A stretch of 64,000 nucleotides of DNA from the NCBI RefSeq assembly GCF_030813915.1, contig NZ_JAUSUJ010000025.1, positions 1-64,000 of the forward strand. Direction: 5' to 3'. The notes below the pieces were generated by a model. The model did not search any database. It was not told the DNA's origin and saw only the letters and a list, made by a program, of their open reading frames with translations. This DNA comes from Rhodoplanes tepidamans. Lineage in GTDB: Bacteria; Pseudomonadota; Alphaproteobacteria; Rhizobiales; Xanthobacteraceae. The position numbers and the translations under genes were made by a program. Positions 27,151 to 34,818 of the stretch are shown piece by piece (positions within the stretch are counted from its first letter, which is position 1; each line of letters starts with the position of its first letter).

Positions 27151-27507
27151 ATGCCCGCCTTCGTCACCTCGCCCTACGTGCTGCCGATCGTCCTCCTGGT
27201 CGCCTCCAACCTGTTCATGACCACGGCCTGGTACTGGCATCTGCGCTTCAAGGAGGTGGCGCTGTGGCAGGTGGTGCTGATCTCCTGGGGACTGGCCTTC
27301 ATCGAGTACTGCCTCGCCGTGCCGGCCAACCGCTGGGGCGCCACCGTCTACGCGCCGGCCCAGCTCAAGACCATCCAGGAGGTGATCACGCTGGTGATCT
27401 TCGCCGGCTTCTCCTGGCTCTACCTGAACCAGCCGCTCGCCTGGAACCACGCGCTCGGCTTCGCCTTCGTGGCGGTCGGGGCGTTCTTCATCTTCCACAA
27501 GTGGTGA
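27151..27507 (+). CDS. DMT/DUF486 family small membrane protein
   Basis: The 118-residue protein has four hydrophobic helices and matches DUF486 strongly: SNLFMTTAWYWHLRF near the start, WGLAFIEYCLAVPANRWG in the centre and FSWLYLNQPLAWNH near the end. The family belongs to the drug/metabolite transporter superfamily at one-bundle size, with no assigned substrate. It starts at ATG 27151. Neighbours give no functional clue. Confidence 0.92.
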   Translation: MPAFVTSPYVLPIVLLVASNLFMTTAWYWHLRFKEVALWQVVLISWGLAFIEYCLAVPANRWGATVYAPAQLKTIQEVITLVIFAGFSWLYLNQPLAWNHALGFAFVAVGAFFIFHKW

Positions 27508-27539
27508 GGCGTCGCGGCGCGACGGGCGCGACCCGCCGG

Positions 27540-28073
27540 TCACTTCGGCCGGCAGCGGGCCGGGAAGCGGGCCTTGTCGAGGGCGGTCGCAAAGCCGCCG
27601 CCCGGCACGAACACCTGGCGGCCGGCCTCGAAGGCCTCGGCATGGCTCGGCGCGATGGTCAGCACGATGCTGCGCCCGGACGCGATCGCCGGCGCGAGCG
27701 CCGCGGCCTCGCGGTCGAACGCCACCCAGGCGCCCTCGAAGCCCTCGACCGCGAGGGCGACCGGCGGCCGGTCCTCGATCGCCACCGTGACCGGCACCCG
27801 GGTGAGGTCGCTCGGGCCGCCCGGCCGCGGCGACAGCCGCGCCACGATGCCGACGCCGAGACCCGACCGGCTGCAGAACAGGAACAGCTCGTCGCCGGCC
27901 GGCGTCGACGTGGTCACCAGGGTGCCGAGCTCGCCGCCCCGTCGGGTCGACCAGCCGGCGGCGGCGTCGGTCGCGGCCGCCAGAAGGGCGGCGAGGACGA
28001 GCAGGCCGGCGGCGGGCCGGCGCGGGACGGGCAGGGGCGGGACGGGCAGGCGGGCGAGACGGCGCAGGTGCAT
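27540..28073 (-). CDS. Exported hypothetical protein
   Basis: The 177-residue precursor has a basic, Pro-rich N-terminus (HLRRLARLPVPPLPVP), a hydrophobic core (GLLVLAALLAAA) and probable cleavage near ATDAAAG. The mature part is beta-rich, with one Cys in LFLFCSRSG and another near the end (FPARCRPK), which could form a disulfide. I recognise no family. It follows DUF486 convergently with a 32-base gap. Confidence 0.65.
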   Translation of the reverse strand: MHLRRLARLPVPPLPVPRRPAAGLLVLAALLAAATDAAAGWSTRRGGELGTLVTTSTPAGDELFLFCSRSGLGVGIVARLSPRPGGPSDLTRVPVTVAIEDRPPVALAVEGFEGAWVAFDREAAALAPAIASGRSIVLTIAPSHAEAFEAGRQVFVPGGGFATALDKARFPARCRPK

Positions 28074-28151
28074 GGCGAGGGCTCCCGTGAGGTCGGCCTC
28101 CCTGATAGCGCGTCCGCGGCGCGGGCGCAGCGTCCGGCAGGGCGATCGGCC

Positions 28152-28442
28152 TCAGTCGCGGGGGTGCAGCGCGCGGCCGTGGCCGGCGATCAGCACGGTG
28201 AGGCCGCCGACCGCCACCAGCCCGAGGCTGACCAGGCCGGCGATCGGCAGCCCGCCGGTGGTGCCGTGATGGAGCGGCGCCGCGACGGCGGCCTGCAGGC
28301 CGACCACCGTGATCAGCACGGCGATCGACAGGACGAGCGCCAGGCTGGCGACGAGCTGCGCCACGACGGTGGCGCGCCGGCGCGGGAAGCGGGAGTGGCG
28401 GTCCGCGTCGAAGCCGCAGTGGTCGATCTGTGTCGGGGTCAT
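28152..28442 (-). CDS. Small two-helix membrane protein, hypothetical
   Basis: The 96-residue protein has two hydrophobic stretches (VAQLVASLALVLSIAVLITV and IAGLVSLGLVAVGGLTVLI). A polar N-terminus with His and Asp (MTPTQIDHCGFDADRHSR) precedes them, and a short basic tail follows. No family is recognised. It is 78 bases upstream of the exported hypothetical gene on the same strand. Confidence 0.6.
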   Translation of the reverse strand: MTPTQIDHCGFDADRHSRFPRRRATVVAQLVASLALVLSIAVLITVVGLQAAVAAPLHHGTTGGLPIAGLVSLGLVAVGGLTVLIAGHGRALHPRD

Positions 28443-28719
28443 GGTCGCGCGTGTGTCGTCGGGGGGCCCGTCGAGGTTTCGGCAGGCTCGTACCGAAACA
28501 TCGGGGCGGGTGTTCGGCTTGGTTCGGGCAAAGGCGAGGCATCGTCTTAACGCCCGGTTAACGCCGCCGGGCCGCGGCCGGGGCGGGAGCCCGCGCCGGC
28601 GTCGGTCCGGGACCATGGCGGGGCCGGCCGGGTCGGGCGGACTCCGTGTTCGTAATTTTGCCGTGCTTTGGCTTTTGTTCGCCCCCGGGGGCGTGATCGA
28701 GAGGGGAACCGAGGCGGAC

Positions 28720-29202
28720 ATGAGGAAGGCGAGGCTGACGCTCGTGCCGGCGATGCTGCTCGCGATCGGGGCGGCGGCGCCCGGTCCGGCCGTGGCGGCC
28801 GAGAAGAACGGGCTGATCGGCTCGTGGTCGATCGTCGAGGCGGTGCCGGGGCCGTGGGTGCGCGGCAAGGAGCGCAACGGCCTGCTCGAGCACGGCCGCA
28901 AGCTGGTGGCGACCGAGGTGACGTTCGAGGCGGGGTCGATCGTCTCGACCAATCACGGCCTCGCCTGCCGGCGGGCCATGTACCAGATCGGCACCTATCC
29001 GACCGACGCGCTGTTCCGCGGCCTGCTGCCCGACGGCAGCCAGGACCGCATCGCCCGCGACCTCGGCCTGACCAAGGCCGGCGCCGACGTGCCGAGCGTC
29101 GACGTCGACTGCGCCGGCGGCTACTTCACCTACCACTTCCGCGACCGCAACACCGCGCTGTTCGCCTGGGACGACGTGATCTACACGCTCAAGCGGCGGT
29201 AA
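28720..29202 (+). CDS. Exported hypothetical protein
   Basis: The 160-residue precursor begins with a clear signal peptide (MRKARLTLVPAMLLAIGAAA ... AVAAEKN). The mature part starts LIGSWSIVEAVPGPWV, resembling lipocalin-like or DUF-type beta-barrels that open with GTW/GSW. Two Cys occur (GLACRRAM and DVDCAGGYF). The family is not recognised with confidence. GAGG before the ATG at 28720 supports the start. Confidence 0.65.
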   Translation: MRKARLTLVPAMLLAIGAAAPGPAVAAEKNGLIGSWSIVEAVPGPWVRGKERNGLLEHGRKLVATEVTFEAGSIVSTNHGLACRRAMYQIGTYPTDALFRGLLPDGSQDRIARDLGLTKAGADVPSVDVDCAGGYFTYHFRDRNTALFAWDDVIYTLKRR

Positions 29203-29280
29203 GGCGCGGCCTCCCGTCTTAGCCAAAACGCAAGAGAAAGCTGGCAGGGTGCGGCCCGTCCGACCACGGGAGGGGCCGCC

Positions 29281-30273
29281 ATGCCCGACAGTGCCGCCGT
29301 CCGAGCCATCCTGGAGCGCGGGGCGATCACGGCCGCCGACGTGCTGGCGCTGCGCCAGCGGGTGTTCTGGAAGGGCGTCGTCACCGCCGCCGACGCCGAG
29401 ATGGTGTTCCGGCTGAACGACCGGCTCGGCCCGACCGCCGATCCCGGCTTCGCGCCGTTCTTCGTCGAGGCGCTGGTCGACTACCTGGTGAACCAGGCCG
29501 AGCCGCACGGATACGTCTCCGAGGCGAACGCCGACTGGCTGATCGCCCGCATCGCGCATTCGGGGCGGGTCGACACCGCCTCCGAGCTCGAGCTGCTCGT
29601 CAGGGTGCTGGAGAAGGCGCAGTCGAGCCCGGTGCGGCTGGTCGCCTTCGCGATCGAGCAGGTCGAGCGCGGCGTGCTGACCGGCGAGGGGCCGGTCGGC
29701 CGCGGCCACCGGCTGCGGCCCGGCGTGATCGACGCGGCCGAGGTCGAGCTGCTGCGCCGGATCCTCTACGCCTTCGGCGGCGACGGCAACATCGCGATCA
29801 CGCGCCGCGAGGCCGAGCTCCTGTTCGACATCAACGACGCGACCGCCGAGGCCGAGAACCATCCCGCCTGGTCGGACCTGTTCGCCAAGGCGATCACCAG
29901 CTTCCTGATGGCGGGAGCCGGCTATACGGTGCCGACCCGCCAGGAGGCGCTGCGCCGTGCCGCCTGGCTCGACGCGCCGACCCCCGGCGTCGGCGCGTTC
30001 ATGGGCCGCATGCTCACCGGCGGCCTGGAGGCGGTGTGGGACGCGATCGAGCACGGCACGCTCGACGGCGCGCCGCGCCGCGGCGGCGAGAGCTTCGCGC
30101 TCGACGATCCGCCGCCGGCGGCGAGCGACGACGACGTGCGCTGGGCGGCCGCCCGCATCGGCCGACGCGGCTCCCTGCACGAGAACGAGGTGGCGCTGAT
30201 CAACTTCCTCAAGAGCCGGGGCGCCCACCTGCACCGGCGGCTGCTGCCGATCCTCGACCGCGTCGCCGCCTGA
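29281..30273 (+). CDS. Hypothetical protein built from a tandem duplication
   Basis: The 330-residue soluble protein contains two similar halves. Residues about 16-91 (ITAADVLALRQRVF ... AEMVFRLNDRLG ... FFVEALVDYLV) align with about 150-230 (IDAAEVELLRRILY ... AELLFDINDATAE ... LFAKAITSFLM). A shorter element, about 84-111 (ADWLIARIAHSGRVD), matches about 285-312 (VRWAAARIGRRGSL). The LND/IND centres look helical, like an EF-hand- or TerB-type bundle, but the Ca-binding loop is not complete. No function is known to me. An A/G-rich stretch precedes the ATG. Confidence 0.75.
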   Translation: MPDSAAVRAILERGAITAADVLALRQRVFWKGVVTAADAEMVFRLNDRLGPTADPGFAPFFVEALVDYLVNQAEPHGYVSEANADWLIARIAHSGRVDTASELELLVRVLEKAQSSPVRLVAFAIEQVERGVLTGEGPVGRGHRLRPGVIDAAEVELLRRILYAFGGDGNIAITRREAELLFDINDATAEAENHPAWSDLFAKAITSFLMAGAGYTVPTRQEALRRAAWLDAPTPGVGAFMGRMLTGGLEAVWDAIEHGTLDGAPRRGGESFALDDPPPAASDDDVRWAAARIGRRGSLHENEVALINFLKSRGAHLHRRLLPILDRVAA

Positions 30274-30283
30274 GCGCGTCGCT

Positions 30284-31072
30284 TCACAGCATCTCCGGCC
30301 GGAAGCGGCGGCGCCATTGGCGGGTGGTCTCGCCGGCGATCATGAACTCGCCGTCGCCGCGATAGTGCAGGGTCCGGGGCGAGGCCTTGATGGCGCTCGG
30401 CGCGGCGTGGCCCTTCACCACCTCGAAGACGAACAGGTTGTACCTGTCGATCAGGCTGGCGTCGGCCAGCCGGCACTCGAAGCTCGCCACGCATTCGGCG
30501 ATCAGCGGGGCCGACACCATGACGCCGGGCTGCGGCGTCAGGCCGAATTTTTCGAACTTGTCGGTGTCGCGGCCCGAGCAGTTGCCGATGTCCACCACGG
30601 TCTCGGCGAGGTCGACGGTCGGCACGTTGATGACGCAGACCCTGCTGCGGCGGATCAGGGCGTGGGAGTGGTTGGCGTTCCAGATGTAGCAGCCGACCAG
30701 CGACGGCTCGAATCCCATGACCATGTGCCAGCCCATGGTCATGATGTCGGTCTCGCCCTCGAAGGACGACGAGACCAGCACGATCGGCCCGGGCTCGAGG
30801 AAGCGGCGGACGTCCTCGACCGGGACGTCGACCTTCCTGACCGGGCCGACGCGCCCGTGCGGAGATCGGGCGGCGGCCCTGGCCGGTGCGGCGGGTTTCG
30901 CGGCCGGGCGCTTCGGCGCGGCGGCCGGCTCGCGGGCGGCAGGCTTGCGAACGGCAGGCTTGGCCTTGGTCGCGGACTTGGCCTTGGCCGCAGGCTTGGT
31001 CTTGGTCGCGGGCTTGGACTTGCTGGCGGGCCTGGTCCTGGCGGCGGGCTTGGTGGTGCGGGCGGACGGCAT
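30284..31072 (-). CDS. Flavin reductase-like protein with Lys/Ala/Pro N-terminal tail
   Basis: The 262-residue protein has two parts. Residues 1-70 are low complexity, made of repeated KPA/KTKPAAKAK units like histone-H1- or AlgP-type tails. From about 78 on it is a flavin reductase-like split barrel (FMN-binding): PGPIVLVSSSFEGETDIMTM, VGCYIWNANHSHALI, VCVINVPT and LIAECVASFECRLADASLI. Such proteins usually bind FMN and reduce flavin for partner oxygenases. The tail could bind nucleic acid or be a disordered linker. The ATG at 31072 gives MPSARTTKP; the body is soundly supported. Confidence 0.87.
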   Translation of the reverse strand: MPSARTTKPAARTRPASKSKPATKTKPAAKAKSATKAKPAVRKPAAREPAAAPKRPAAKPAAPARAAARSPHGRVGPVRKVDVPVEDVRRFLEPGPIVLVSSSFEGETDIMTMGWHMVMGFEPSLVGCYIWNANHSHALIRRSRVCVINVPTVDLAETVVDIGNCSGRDTDKFEKFGLTPQPGVMVSAPLIAECVASFECRLADASLIDRYNLFVFEVVKGHAAPSAIKASPRTLHYRGDGEFMIAGETTRQWRRRFRPEML

Positions 31073-31243
31073 GGGCGGGCTCCGGGATCGGACGCGGCGG
31101 GCCCGCGCGACGCGGCCCGCCGGCCCGCCATCATAGCCGAGCCGGCCGCCGCGCGGGCGGGCGAAGCGGCGGGCCGCAGGCCTGTCCACCGGCGCACGGT
31201 TCCGTTTGGCGCCGCGCCCGCCCGTCGCTATAGTCCGCGCCGC

Positions 31244-31328
31244 GCCGGTGTGGCGGAACTGGTAGACGCGCACGACTCAAAATCGTGTTCCGCAAGGAGT
31301 GTCGGTTCGATCCCGACCACCGGCACCA
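31244..31328 (+). tRNA. tRNA-Leu (CAA)
   Basis: The 85-base gene has a 7-bp acceptor stem GCCGGTG/CACCGGC, discriminator A and encoded CCA (31326-31328). The anticodon loop ctCAAaa is closed by CACGA/TCGTG, with the anticodon at 31278-31280. A long variable arm and GTTCGATCC T-loop are typical of class II tRNA-Leu. It lies immediately upstream of hipBA, a position used by integrating elements. Confidence 0.95.
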
Positions 31329-31489
31329 CCGAGCGACCGAGATCCAGCACGGACCTCAGGCATTCGGGAGCGACCAGCTCCGGCTCGATGTCGGCGCGTG
31401 TCACGGTCAGGGTCCGCGCAGCCGTGTCGTCGTCAAAAGCCGTCTTGGGTCGAGAAAATGTTGTCGAACGATTACATTTTCAATTGTCG

Positions 31490-31523
31490 CCGTTCGCCGA
31501 CATATGCTAATGTCAGCGAACGG
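31490..31523. promoter_or_regulatory. Palindromic operator upstream of hipB
   Basis: CCGTTCGCCGACA (31490-31502), an 8-base spacer TATGCTAA, and TGTCAGCGAACGG (31511-31523) form a 13-bp-arm inverted repeat with one mismatch. It ends 16 bases before the hipB ATG at 31540 and covers an upstream in-frame ATG at 31510. It is the natural binding site for HipB autoregulation. Confidence 0.7.
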
Positions 31524-31539
31524 TAACTTTGGATGCCCC

Positions 31540-31824
31540 ATGCTCGTCCGTACACCCGCCGACCTCGGCGCCGTCCTCCGTGACCGGCGCAAGCACCTCG
31601 ACCTCGACCAGGCGACCGTCGCCAAACGGATCGGCGTCAGCCGCCAGTGGGTCATCGAGATCGAGCGCGGCCACCCCCGTGCGGAACTCGCTCTCGTGCT
31701 TCGCGCCATCGATGTTCTCGGCCTTCGTCTCGATGCGGCCGTCGGACCGGCAGCAGATCACCCGCCGTCGGACGGCGTCGACATCGACGCCATCGTGGCC
31801 AGGGCCAGAAGGGCGAAGCCGTGA
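31540..31824 (+). CDS. hipB: HipB-type antitoxin, XRE-family helix-turn-helix protein
   Basis: The 94-residue protein has an XRE helix-turn-helix at about residues 8-62 (LGAVLRDRRKHLDLDQATVAKRIGVSRQWVIEIERG). A tail rich in Pro and Asp (ADHPPSDGVDIDAIVARARR) follows. HipB neutralises HipA and represses the operon. I start at 31540 because an in-frame ATG at 31510 lies inside the operator palindrome. The stop overlaps the hipA GTG start by four bases, GTGA. No other genes intervene between the tRNA and this pair. Confidence 0.85.
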   Translation: MLVRTPADLGAVLRDRRKHLDLDQATVAKRIGVSRQWVIEIERGHPRAELALVLRAIDVLGLRLDAAVGPAADHPPSDGVDIDAIVARARRAKP

Positions 31825-33101
31825 CCGGCGAGCTCGTCGCACTTCTAGACGGAAAGGAGGTCGGCCGCGTACGGCGCGATGCGCGCGGTGGCATCAGGTT
31901 CCTTTACGACGACGCGTGGCGAACGGCGGCCGATGCCTATCCGATCTCCTTGTCGATGCCGCTCGGTGCCAGGGAGCACGACCGGGCGGTGACCGAGGCG
32001 TTCCTGTGGGGCCTCCTGCCGGACAACGAGCACGTGCTCGCCCGCTGGGCCGCGAGATTCCAGGTCTCGGCCCGAAACGTCTTCGCGCTCATCTCGCACG
32101 TCGGGGAGGATTGTGCCGGCGCCGTGCAGTTCGTCACGCCGGAACGGCTCGCCGCGATCCGCGGCGCCAGGGACGACAAGGTCGAGTGGCTGGACGAAGC
32201 CGACATCGCCAAGCGGCTCGAAACCCTTCGCAAGGATCACGCCGCATGGCGCCTGCCGCGCGACGCGGGACAGTTCAGCCTCGCCGGCGCTCAGCCCAAG
32301 ACGGCGTTGCTTCTGCAGAATGGACGCTGGGGCATTCCGTCGGGGCGCCTTCCCACGACGCATATCCTGAAGCCGCCGACCGGGCACTTCGACGGCCACG
32401 CCGAGAACGAGCACCTCTGCCTCACGCTGGCGCGAAGCTTCGGTCTGCCGGCGGCGCGATCGAGCGTCATGACGTTCGAGACCGAGGTCGCCATCGTCGT
32501 CGAGCGCTACGACCGCCAGCACAAGGGCAACGATATCATCCGGGTGCACCAGGAAGACGCGTGTCAGGCGCTGGGGATTCCGCCGACCAGGAAGTACCAG
32601 AACGAGGGCGGCCCGAATGCCTACGACATCGTCCAGCTCCTGCGCACCTCTTCGACGGACCGCGAGGTCGACGTCGACACGTTCATCGACGCTCTCGGCT
32701 TCAACTGGCTCATCGGCGGCACCGACGCGCACGCCAAGAACTACTCGCTGCTGCTCGGTCGCGGCCGTGTCCGCCTCGCGCCGCTCTACGACGTGGCGAG
32801 CATTCTTCCCTATGACGCGTTCGACCTCCGCAAGGTCAAGCTCGCCATGACGATCGGTGGCGAATACAAGCTCGGCCTCGTCGGCTTGCGTCAGTGGCAG
32901 AAGTTCGCGCGCGAGATGCGCGTCGATGCCGAGAGCTTGATCGAGCGGCTCGCCGCGATGGCCGCGAGACTCCCCGACGCGGCGAGCGCCGCGCGCACGG
33001 GCGCGCGCGAGGAAGGGCTCGACATGCCCATCATCGACCATTTGACGGAGCGGCTGATCGAACGCGCGGCCGCGTGCCGCAAGTCTCTCGCCGCTGCGTA
33101 G
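31821..33101 (+). CDS. hipA: HipA-type serine/threonine kinase toxin
   Basis: The 426-residue protein has the HipA kinase architecture. An N-terminal couple_hipA region opens with GELVALLDGKEVGRV. The Gly-rich/activation segment SLAGAQPKTAL is at 153-163, with ATP-contacting Lys184 in HILKP. The catalytic GGTDAHAKNYS contains Asp302 and Asn307, and the metal Asp324 is in PLYDVASIL. In E. coli HipA phosphorylates glutamyl-tRNA synthetase; the target here is unverified. The GTG start at 31821 overlaps hipB. All catalytic residues are intact. The autophosphorylated Ser of E. coli HipA corresponds to the SLAGAQ segment. Confidence 0.92.
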   Translation: MTGELVALLDGKEVGRVRRDARGGIRFLYDDAWRTAADAYPISLSMPLGAREHDRAVTEAFLWGLLPDNEHVLARWAARFQVSARNVFALISHVGEDCAGAVQFVTPERLAAIRGARDDKVEWLDEADIAKRLETLRKDHAAWRLPRDAGQFSLAGAQPKTALLLQNGRWGIPSGRLPTTHILKPPTGHFDGHAENEHLCLTLARSFGLPAARSSVMTFETEVAIVVERYDRQHKGNDIIRVHQEDACQALGIPPTRKYQNEGGPNAYDIVQLLRTSSTDREVDVDTFIDALGFNWLIGGTDAHAKNYSLLLGRGRVRLAPLYDVASILPYDAFDLRKVKLAMTIGGEYKLGLVGLRQWQKFAREMRVDAESLIERLAAMAARLPDAASAARTGAREEGLDMPIIDHLTERLIERAAACRKSLAAA

Positions 33102-33161
33102 CCGATCTCCCGTCTCCCGGTCCGTCCGGCGGCCGGTCCGGATGGGCCAGGCCGCGCCCCG

Positions 33162-33656
33162 TCACGCCGCCGCCGCGTCGTAGGCGGCGCGGGCGGCGCG
33201 GATCGCGGCGTGGTGCTCGCCCGCCCAGGCGACGATCGCGGCGAGCGGCTCCAGCAGCGAGGCGCCGAGCGGGGTGAGGCGATACTCGACGCTCGGCGGC
33301 ACGGTCGGGTGGACGTGGCGGCTCACCAGCCCGTCGCGCTGCAGGTCGCGCAGGCTCTGGGTCAGCATGCGCTGCGAGATGTCGGGCAGGCCGCGGCGCA
33401 GCTCGCCGAACCGGTGCGGCCGCTCGGCCATCATGATCATCAGCAGCGTCGTCCACTTGCCGGCGATCCGGTCGAGCACGTCGCGCACCGGGCAGTTGGC
33501 GACGTCGAAGTCCAGCTCCCGGAAGCCGGCGACGGTGCGGACCAGCGTCTCCACGGCCGGGCTGCAGGCCGGCGCCGGCGCGGCCTTCACGACGTGCGGG
33601 GGCTTCGCGACGGACCGGGCCTTCGCGGCGGAGGGCGCCTTTGCGGCGGAGGGCAT
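33162..33656 (-). CDS. HxlR-type winged-helix regulator, QorR-like
   Basis: The 164-residue protein has an Ala/Lys-rich N-terminal tail (MPSAAKAPSAAKARSVAKP). A HxlR domain follows: NCPVRDVLDRIAGKWTTLLM, HRFGELRRGLPDISQRMLTQSLRDLQRDGLV and VEYRLTPLGASLLEPL. The Cys of NCPVRDVL is the redox-sensing position of QorR/YodB-type proteins that detect quinones or diamide. It is divergent from a qorB-like gene, exactly as qorR is from qorB in E. coli. Thiol-based control of that gene is therefore likely. Confidence 0.88.
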   Translation of the reverse strand: MPSAAKAPSAAKARSVAKPPHVVKAAPAPACSPAVETLVRTVAGFRELDFDVANCPVRDVLDRIAGKWTTLLMIMMAERPHRFGELRRGLPDISQRMLTQSLRDLQRDGLVSRHVHPTVPPSVEYRLTPLGASLLEPLAAIVAWAGEHHAAIRAARAAYDAAAA

Positions 33657-33741
33657 GGGTCGGCTCCTTCGGGTCGGTTCCCTCGACGTAACCTGATGAC
33701 GGAAAGCTGCCTTCTTTACCGCCGGCGATGGGCTCCAATAT

Positions 33742-33770
33742 AGATCAGGTCTCTAAAAGAGACCAGATCT
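33742..33770. promoter_or_regulatory. Palindromic operator between qorR-like and qorB genes
   Basis: AGATC-a-GGTCTCT-aaa-AGAGACC-a-GATCT is a 29-bp nearly perfect palindrome (33742-33770). It is 85 bases from the HxlR start and 26 bases from the qorB start. It is the probable binding site of the HxlR protein. The redundancy of its arms suggests a dimer site. Confidence 0.7.
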
Positions 33771-33796
33771 CTCGATTTCAGCCCCAGGAGCCTCCC

Positions 33797-34693
33797 GTGT
33801 CCGACACCCTGCTCGTCACCGGCGCGTCCGGCCATCTCGGCCGCCGCGTCCTCCATCATCTGCTCGACACCCTGACGGTGCCGGCCGGCCGCATCGTCGC
33901 GACCTCGCGAAAGCCGGAGGCGCTCGCCGACGTGTCCGCCCGCGGCGTCACGGTGCGGGGCGCCGATTTCGACGACGCGGCGTCGCTCGTGCGCGCCTTT
34001 GCCGGCGTGAACCGGCTGCTGCTGATCTCCACCGACACGCTCGACCGGCCGGGCGCGCGCCTCGCCCAGCACCGGGCGGCCGTGGCGGCGGCCGAGCGGG
34101 CCGGCGTGTCGCACGTGGTCTACACCTCGATGCCGGGGCCGGAGACGTCGCTGGTCCTGTTCGCGCCCGACCATCTCGGCACCGAGCAGGCGCTGGCGGC
34201 GAGCGCGATCCCGGGCTGGACCGTGCTGCGCAACCACTTCTATTTCGAGAACCTGGCCTATGCGATCCCCGCGGCGCTGGCCTCCGGCCAGTGGTACAGC
34301 GCCGACGGCCATCGCGGCTCGGCCGACATTTCGCGGGACGATCTCGCCCGCGCCGCCGCGACCGTGCTGGCCGGCGGCGAGACCGGCCGCCGCACCTGGA
34401 CGCTGTCCGGCCCGCAGGCGCTGACCCGGACCGAGATCGCGGAGAAGATCGGCGCCGCGGTTGGAAAATCCATCACGGTCGTGCCCGTGACGATCGACGT
34501 GCTGGTGCAGGGCATGGTGGCGCACGGCGTGCCGGAGCCGGTCGCCCGCGTCTTCGCCTCCTTCGACGCCAACACGGCGGCCGGAAAGTTCGAGACCGTG
34601 ACGAACGATTTCTTCGAGATCACCGGCACGCAGCCGCAGAGCTTCGATGCGTGGCTCGCCGAGAACAAGGGGATGTTCGCCAAGGGGCACTGA
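33797..34693 (+). CDS. qorB: NAD(P)H:quinone oxidoreductase 2-like (NmrA/SDR fold)
   Basis: The 298-residue protein is an atypical short-chain dehydrogenase with the NAD(P)-binding LLVTGASGHLGRRVL near the N-terminus. Other marks are LLLISTDTLDRPG and the NmrA-like HFYFENLA segment. It lacks the SDR YxxxK, as do QorB proteins that reduce quinones. A GTG start at 33797 is preceded by GGAG; an in-frame ATG at 33728 would overlap the operator palindrome and is rejected. It is divergent from the HxlR gene. Confidence 0.88.
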   Translation: MSDTLLVTGASGHLGRRVLHHLLDTLTVPAGRIVATSRKPEALADVSARGVTVRGADFDDAASLVRAFAGVNRLLLISTDTLDRPGARLAQHRAAVAAAERAGVSHVVYTSMPGPETSLVLFAPDHLGTEQALAASAIPGWTVLRNHFYFENLAYAIPAALASGQWYSADGHRGSADISRDDLARAAATVLAGGETGRRTWTLSGPQALTRTEIAEKIGAAVGKSITVVPVTIDVLVQGMVAHGVPEPVARVFASFDANTAAGKFETVTNDFFEITGTQPQSFDAWLAENKGMFAKGH

Positions 34694-34701
34694 TCGCCCC
34701 C

Positions 34702-34808
34702 GTCATTCCGGGGCGTGAACCGAAGGTTCACGAACCCGGAATCGAGCCACGGATGCCGAGCGTGCCGCTGGAGTCCGGGTTCGCCGCTGCGCGGCGCCCC
34801 GGAATGAC
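34702..34808. repeat. Dispersed 105-bp palindromic repeat (GTCATTCCGGGG family), copy 3
   Basis: It starts GTCATTCCGGGGCGTGAACC and ends GCGCCCCGGAATGAC, with a variable inner palindrome. It lies between the convergent qorB and oxoprolinase genes, starting 8 bases after the qorB stop. Its hairpins are in a position to act as a bidirectional transcription boundary. Confidence 0.85.
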
Positions 34809-34818
34809 AGCGCGCCTC

